In this document: positions 60,395 to 64,000 of the stretch, piece after piece
Layout: every line of letters starts with the position of its first letter
Numbering within the stretch: position 1 is the stretch's first letter
Source of the DNA: an uncultured Armatimonadota bacterium
GTDB taxonomy: Bacteria > Armatimonadota > Armatimonadia > Armatimonadales > Armatimonadaceae
Direction of reading: 5' to 3'
Length of the DNA: 64,000 bases
NCBI GenBank assembly: GCA_903910385.1
Contig: CAIVZM010000038.1
Coordinates: 1-64,000, forward strand
Program-made: the position numbers and the translations under genes
The notes under the pieces: model-generated
Seen by the model: only the letters and a program-made list of their open reading frames with translations
What the model was told of the DNA's origin: nothing
Databases searched by the model: none

Positions 60395-61639
60395 TCAACT
60401 CCAGAGACGGTCTGCGGATCTTTCGTTGTCCCATTCCGGGGTCGGTTCGAAGAAACCGGGTTCCTGTAGATGCTCCTTCACTACATCCTCATTCAGAGTA
60501 ACGCCCAGTCCCGGAGCGTCCGGAACCGTAATGAAACCATCCTTGACAATGGGTTTATCTATCCCGAAAACCAGATCGTCCCACCAGGGGACATCACAGG
60601 AATGATGCTCCAGTACCAGAAAGTTCTCCGTCGCAGCGGCGCAGTGGACATTCGCCATACAGGAAATTGGCGTTCCGGCGAAGTGCATCGCCATCGGGAT
60701 ACCGTAATCCTGCGCGATATCGCCGATCTTTTTGGTTTCCATAATTCCGCCGGAGGTGGCGAGATCGGGGTGAATCACATCGACGGCGTGATGGCGACAG
60801 AGTTCGAGGAATCCTTCCTTGCAGTAGATATCCTCGCCCGTACAGGTCGGGAGCGCGACAGCGTCCGTGATCCGCTTCCACAGCTCGGTGCAATGCCAGG
60901 GAATCAAATCTTCCAGCCATGCAAGGTTAAGCGGTTCTAACGCCCTGCCCAGTCGAATCATGGTATTGACGCCGAAATGCCCGAAATGGTCAGCGGCAAG
61001 AGGAATATCCGGACCGATCAGGCGACGGACTTCAGCGATATATTCGACGGTCTGCGCAATCTGCCCCTCGGTCATTTCCATGCCGGTGAACATATGTTGC
61101 GTATTCATTACCTGATGCAGGGTTGTATGCGGAGGAAGGACAAGGTCGCCATAGAGCATCCCGGCGACGCCTTGCGTCGACCCTTTGCCCATCAAATCCA
61201 TTTTGAGGAAGGTGTAGCCTTCATCGATACGTTCCTGAAGTCGCCGGGCGGTATCGGCAGGATGCGGCGACATATCGGTATCGCAATAGACGCGCACCCG
61301 ATCACGAAACTTGCCACCGAGCAATTGCCACACCGGGACGCCATAGTACTTACCGATGATGTCCCACAACGCCATTTCGACAGCGCAAACTCCGCCCGCC
61401 TGCCGCGCATGAAAGCCAAATTGTTTGATTTTGCGGAAAAGTTTGTCGACATTGCGCGGGTCTTCCCCAACGATACGACTCTTGAGCTGAAGAGCAAAGG
61501 TTTTACTCGCGCCATCGCGCACTTCGCCCAATCCGTAGAGACCTTCCTGATTCGTATCGATACGAATGATCGGGCAGGTCATAGGCGCACGACCGATGAC
61601 TGCAACGCGCAAATCAGTGATTCGGAGGTCAGATGCCAT
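60395..61639 (-). CDS. Enolase-superfamily (mandelate racemase/galactonate dehydratase-like) enzyme
   Basis: 414 residues. The N-terminal cap (LRITDLRVAVIGRAPMTCPI, GLYGLGEVRDGASKTF) and barrel are complete. Metal ligands are Asp in LAADHFGHFG, Glu in AWLEDLIPW and Glu in CTGEDIYC. The late His in AMHFAGTPISCMANVHCAA is the catalytic base of the galactonate/mannonate dehydratase subgroup. It should dehydrate an acid sugar to a 2-keto-3-deoxy acid, and fits with the UxuA-like gene at 54905 and the AraC regulators nearby; the exact sugar is unknown. The ATG at 61639 fits the family start. Single gene, convergent with the phosphoesterase gene. Confidence 0.9.
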   Translation of the reverse strand: MASDLRITDLRVAVIGRAPMTCPIIRIDTNQEGLYGLGEVRDGASKTFALQLKSRIVGEDPRNVDKLFRKIKQFGFHARQAGGVCAVEMALWDIIGKYYGVPVWQLLGGKFRDRVRVYCDTDMSPHPADTARRLQERIDEGYTFLKMDLMGKGSTQGVAGMLYGDLVLPPHTTLHQVMNTQHMFTGMEMTEGQIAQTVEYIAEVRRLIGPDIPLAADHFGHFGVNTMIRLGRALEPLNLAWLEDLIPWHCTELWKRITDAVALPTCTGEDIYCKEGFLELCRHHAVDVIHPDLATSGGIMETKKIGDIAQDYGIPMAMHFAGTPISCMANVHCAAATENFLVLEHHSCDVPWWDDLVFGIDKPIVKDGFITVPDAPGLGVTLNEDVVKEHLQEPGFFEPTPEWDNERSADRLWS

Positions 61640-61851
61640 ATCTGCATTGTGGAGCGCCGCCTTCCTAGCGCGCCCTCTCTCCTACATGAGATTTGGCGTT
61701 TAATTCTGTTTAAGGAAGGGGTATTCCTTGTTTCGGTCGCAAATTTATCGAATGGAATCCGTACTATCGACTTCGATATCAGGAATTCTGCAAGGGCGGC
61801 GACAGCTACTCCACCCCTGCATTCAACAGAAATTCATACAAATGAGAACGC

Positions 61852-62355
61852 TTAGCGACGCCCAGACTCCAGAAGTAGCCCTTGGTGTTCGGGCACGGCC
61901 TCTTCTTCCAGCAAATCGTTCCACAGACGATGCGCTTCCCACGACCCTGTCATGCGAACAGACTTCCTCTGACGGGCGCCCCGGTAATCGAGTTGCCATT
62001 TCCCGGAGATACGTTTGCCATCTTCGGAGAGGGTTCCCTCATAGGTGATCGGGTGGACGCTATGCCCCTGCGGGGGGCTGATATAGACTTTGGTAAAGGA
62101 AACGCTCCGTCCGCTCTGCAAACCTTCGAGAACCCGCGCTTCGCCCAGTACGGCGTCGTCCAGAATGGAGCCATCGAAGCGCCCTTCGCGTCCATTTCGT
62201 GAAAAAGTCGCCTCAAAGCGAGCAGGTTGATTCCCGGAGCGCTTATCGTAGTAATAGGAGCCGAGCCATCCTCCGGAGACGGAATGTTCCGTCGTTCCCG
62301 TGTCGCTCAGCAGATTCAGGTCATATTTACCCATTCGTTCTTCAGGCGTTTCCAT
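61852..62355 (-). CDS. Hypothetical beta-rich protein
   Basis: 167 residues, soluble, no signal. Residues 25-135 show alternating strands with many Gly and aromatic residues (HSVSGGWLGSYYYDKRSGNQ, RFEATFSRNGREGRFDGSIL, YEGTLSEDGKRISGKWQLDY) like a small lipocalin-type or MORN-like barrel that compares a signal with its background; no named family is recognised. The C-terminal tail is helical and charged. GGGAGAATAGCG before the ATG at 62355 supports the start. It follows the GlyS-like fragment gene by 150 bases on the same strand. Confidence 0.62.
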   Translation of the reverse strand: METPEERMGKYDLNLLSDTGTTEHSVSGGWLGSYYYDKRSGNQPARFEATFSRNGREGRFDGSILDDAVLGEARVLEGLQSGRSVSFTKVYISPPQGHSVHPITYEGTLSEDGKRISGKWQLDYRGARQRKSVRMTGSWEAHRLWNDLLEEEAVPEHQGLLLESGRR

Positions 62356-62505
62356 CGCTATTCTCCCGTATCTTCTTCAAACGATCTGCATCAAACTTTT
62401 CCAAGGCATCCCTGCAGTATCAACAGTAGGAAAATGCGACAGAAAAGTTCCCTTGGCGCCGTTTCCACCGTTTGTACGGAGGGTGATACGACCGGATACT
62501 CGCTG

Positions 62506-63099
62506 TTATATTTCCAGACAGGAAAAATCCGCCAGACGCAAGTACAACCGATCCGCCTGCGCCAACAAAGCGAGCCGCGCTACCCTTGCCGATTCGTCTT
62601 CTGGCAGATCAGGATGTTTGTCCAGCAGGCGATGGATCGGTTCGGAAAGAGCGTCCAGAGTATCCAGCGCATCCGTATAATCGCCCGCTTTGATCGCTTG
62701 CTCAATTTGTGGAGAGATCGTACCCACAAACGCCAGTAATATCCGCTCTTCGCCGACTGTGAGAGCGGCGCGATCCGGCGCAGTCGAAGAAGAGTCAGGA
62801 GTGGCTTGCAAAATACGTCGGACACGCGTTGCAGCGGCGGCGACGGACTGCTCGTGCACATCATTCAGCAAGGAGCTCAGCGCTTCCGCCCGTTTCAATA
62901 CCGACATGATTTTCTGGTAGGGTACGTAAAGCACGGCTTCGATCAGGTCATCGCGCACCCCGCGATCTTTCAGGGTTTCCCGAAGCCGGGCATCAATAGT
63001 CAGAGGCAGTTCTTCGTCCGTTGACGATTCCGTCACCCATCCAAGATGCTGGGCTTCTGCGCGGAGCGAAGCAAGGCGGTTAGCAACCTCAGTTAGCAT
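62506..63099 (-). CDS. Free-standing C-terminal domain of glycyl-tRNA synthetase beta subunit (DALR-like)
   Basis: 197 residues that match only the end of GlyS. The parts RLRETLKDRGVRDDLIEAVL, SVLKRAEALSSLLND, and AIKAGDYTDALDTLDALSEP, RLLDKHPDLPEDESARVARL and ALLAQADRLYLRLADFSCL follow the helical tail and anticodon-binding DALR-type module of the GlyS beta subunit in order. A full GlyS has about 700 residues; nothing of the catalytic-assist or editing parts is upstream. Yet the gene has its own ATG with a strong GAGGAGGG ribosome site, so it is an intended short gene rather than a random break. It might bind tRNA in trans, or be a domesticated fragment. Divergent from the barrel-protein gene at 63264. 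Confidence 0.75.
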   Translation of the reverse strand: MLTEVANRLASLRAEAQHLGWVTESSTDEELPLTIDARLRETLKDRGVRDDLIEAVLYVPYQKIMSVLKRAEALSSLLNDVHEQSVAAAATRVRRILQATPDSSSTAPDRAALTVGEERILLAFVGTISPQIEQAIKAGDYTDALDTLDALSEPIHRLLDKHPDLPEDESARVARLALLAQADRLYLRLADFSCLEI

Positions 63100-63226
63100 T
63101 CTGATCCCTCCTCAGTGAATGGACACTTTAATGAAACAACGCTTTATTGTACCGAAAGCGGGAAAAATAGTAAATGTACCCCCCTGATTTTCCGCCGATA
63201 AATGCGACTATTGTCGCAAATACATC

Positions 63227-63262
63227 TTGACACATATTGACCGTCTCCTTATAATGACGGTC
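63227..63262 (+). promoter_or_regulatory. Consensus sigma70 promoter with operator-like inverted repeat
   Basis: Perfect TTGACA (63227-63232), 17-base spacer, perfect TATAAT (63250-63255). GACCGTC (63239-63245) and GACGGTC (63256-63262) form an inverted repeat that brackets the -10 box, as expected of a repressor site. The promoter would drive the exported barrel protein. Confidence 0.8.
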
Positions 63263-63263
63263 A

Positions 63264-63818
63264 GTGTGTGAAAGGGGGTTTGGAGCTATTCTTCAGAAGA
63301 ATTTTTGCCTGGTTATGGTAGCAACGGCTTTAGTGGGAGCCATCGCAACAGCGCGACCCGCTCAAGCGCAGTCGCCGATACCGATTCGCCTGAAACTGGG
63401 CGTCCTTGCCGCCACCGATCCGGATGTGCGCGATGTCACTCATTCGCCGATGTTTTCCGGAGAAGTGGAAGTTCGGCTTCCTGTCTCACAGCTATCCGTC
63501 AGTCTTGGCTACGCATATGGTGAAAAGGGCGGAACCAATTTCCGTTCGATTCCATTGCTGGTCAATAAAATTTTTTCGCCCCCGAATCCCCTTGCGGGAA
63601 CGGTCGGCAATCTGTATTATGGCGCGGGACTGGGTCTGTACTTTCTCCATCGTGGCGGACATGACTCCGGCAGTAATACCAATTTCGGCGGTCGCGGGAC
63701 AATAGGTTATCAGTTCCCGAACCCATTTTTCGTAGAGGCGCAGTACCATATGGTTGCAGGCGGGGTCAAGGGGCTCAGTCCGAATGGTCTCGCGCTTTAT
63801 GGCGGATATAAGTTTTAA
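63264..63818 (+). CDS. Exported outer-membrane beta-barrel-like protein
   Basis: Up to 184 residues. A signal peptide (LVMVATALVGAIATARPAQA, cut after AQA) is followed by amphipathic strands rich in Gly and aromatic residues (RLKLGVLAATDPDVRDVTHS, LSVSLGYAYGEKGGTNF, GNLYYGAGLGLYFLHRGGHD) and a last strand ending in YGGYKF, the C-terminal Phe typical of outer-membrane barrels. The start is uncertain: GTG 63264 lies too close to the promoter to be reached by a normal leader, while AAAGGGGG at 63270 points to a start a little further in, for which only non-standard codons or ATG 63315 are available. Confidence 0.7.
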   Translation: MCERGFGAILQKNFCLVMVATALVGAIATARPAQAQSPIPIRLKLGVLAATDPDVRDVTHSPMFSGEVEVRLPVSQLSVSLGYAYGEKGGTNFRSIPLLVNKIFSPPNPLAGTVGNLYYGAGLGLYFLHRGGHDSGSNTNFGGRGTIGYQFPNPFFVEAQYHMVAGGVKGLSPNGLALYGGYKF

Positions 63819-63897
63819 GGCTCAACCCCGTCGGACTATACTGTTCTTCGCCGGGGAAAAAAAGACGGAAACCATGCAATTGTGCAGGAGGCATAAG

Positions 63898-64000
63898 TTG
63901 GCAATAGAACTTCGCGGCATCGTCCGGCGCAACGGCGCGATGTCGGCGGCGCGGAAATGTATCGGGGCGGCAAGCCTCCTTGTCGGCGCGGGAGTCATAC
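63898..64000 (+). CDS. Partial gene running off the window
   Basis: A frame that begins TTG at 63898 with AGGAGG seven bases upstream and stays open to the end of the window. The visible 34 residues read MAIELRGIVRRNGAMSAARK and then a hydrophobic stretch (AASLLVGAGVI), probably a signal peptide or membrane anchor. An ATG at 63874 is in the same frame, and ATG 63940 is another option. The family cannot be told from this part. Confidence 0.55.
   Translation, partial: MAIELRGIVRRNGAMSAARKCIGAASLLVGAGVI

Noticed and set aside
1-64000. tRNA, rRNA genes and CRISPR arrays
   Set aside because: I looked for T-loop motifs, conserved rRNA stretches and regularly spaced repeats and found none that could be supported.

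Overview
The window looks like a chromosomal segment of an uncultured or little-studied bacterium, most likely of the Armatimonadota. This is inferred, not proven. The clues are a DUF1559-type prepilin beginning with an FTLIELLVVIAIIAIL helix, three phytanoyl-CoA dioxygenase-like (PhyH) genes, sugar-acid dehydratases (mannonate and galactonate type), two secreted or cytosolic S9 peptidases, a CrtI plus CrtU-like carotenoid pair, and G+C a little above one half. Start codons TTG and GTG are common. Several promoters match the sigma70 consensus closely (7105, 13016, 40346, 63227). No rRNA, tRNA, CRISPR array, integrase or transposase was recognised.

Layout. 1-13 kb: a GT4 glycosyltransferase, a DUF192 protein, a MerR-like regulator, queA, ndk, a MoeB/ThiF-rhodanese E1-like enzyme, two secreted proteins, a JAMM protease with an extra C-terminal domain, a CrtI-type desaturase and a DUF2227 membrane protein. 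13-22 kb: a UDP-glucuronate decarboxylase-like enzyme, two S9 peptidases, an APH-family kinase, an AraC/NmrA divergent pair and an exported glutathione peroxidase. 22-31 kb: a plus-strand run of M48 protease, zinc-ribbon membrane protein, proA, nadD, rsfS, a second zinc-ribbon/TPR membrane protein and ftsH. 31-39 kb: a methyltransferase coupled to a MoaD-NIL fusion, LLM oxidoreductase, SUMF1-fold protein, M29 aminopeptidase, PhyH protein, CrtU-like desaturase and a TolB-like propeller.

40-48 kb is the accessory island. It starts with a Tat-exported RHS/YD-repeat protein of about 1047 residues whose last 90 residues form a hydrophobic tip with ten cysteines. Behind it lie a start-less open segment that resembles a second cysteine-rich tip, several small membrane proteins that could be immunity proteins, and at least four pairs of duplicated DNA segments. 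The island ends in a broken YoeB-type toxin fused to a copied leader of one of the membrane-protein genes, next to a HigA-like antidote relic. I read it as a polymorphic-toxin/immunity island remodelled by segmental duplication.

48-64 kb: two more PhyH genes (one with a small partner and a divergent AraC regulator), a CopG-like antitoxin followed by a PIN toxin interrupted by an in-frame stop, beta-carbonic anhydrase, an MFS carrier, mannonate dehydratase-like enzyme, prepilin, a CxxCH protein overlapping a YncE/phosphoesterase fusion, an enolase-superfamily dehydratase and a free-standing GlyS-beta C-terminal domain.

The genes that may work together across distance are the E1-like MoeB-rhodanese (5498), the JAMM protease (9712) and the MoaD-NIL fusion (32103). 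The last carries its Gly-Gly inside the chain and should need a JAMM-like cut before it can be activated for sulfur transfer.
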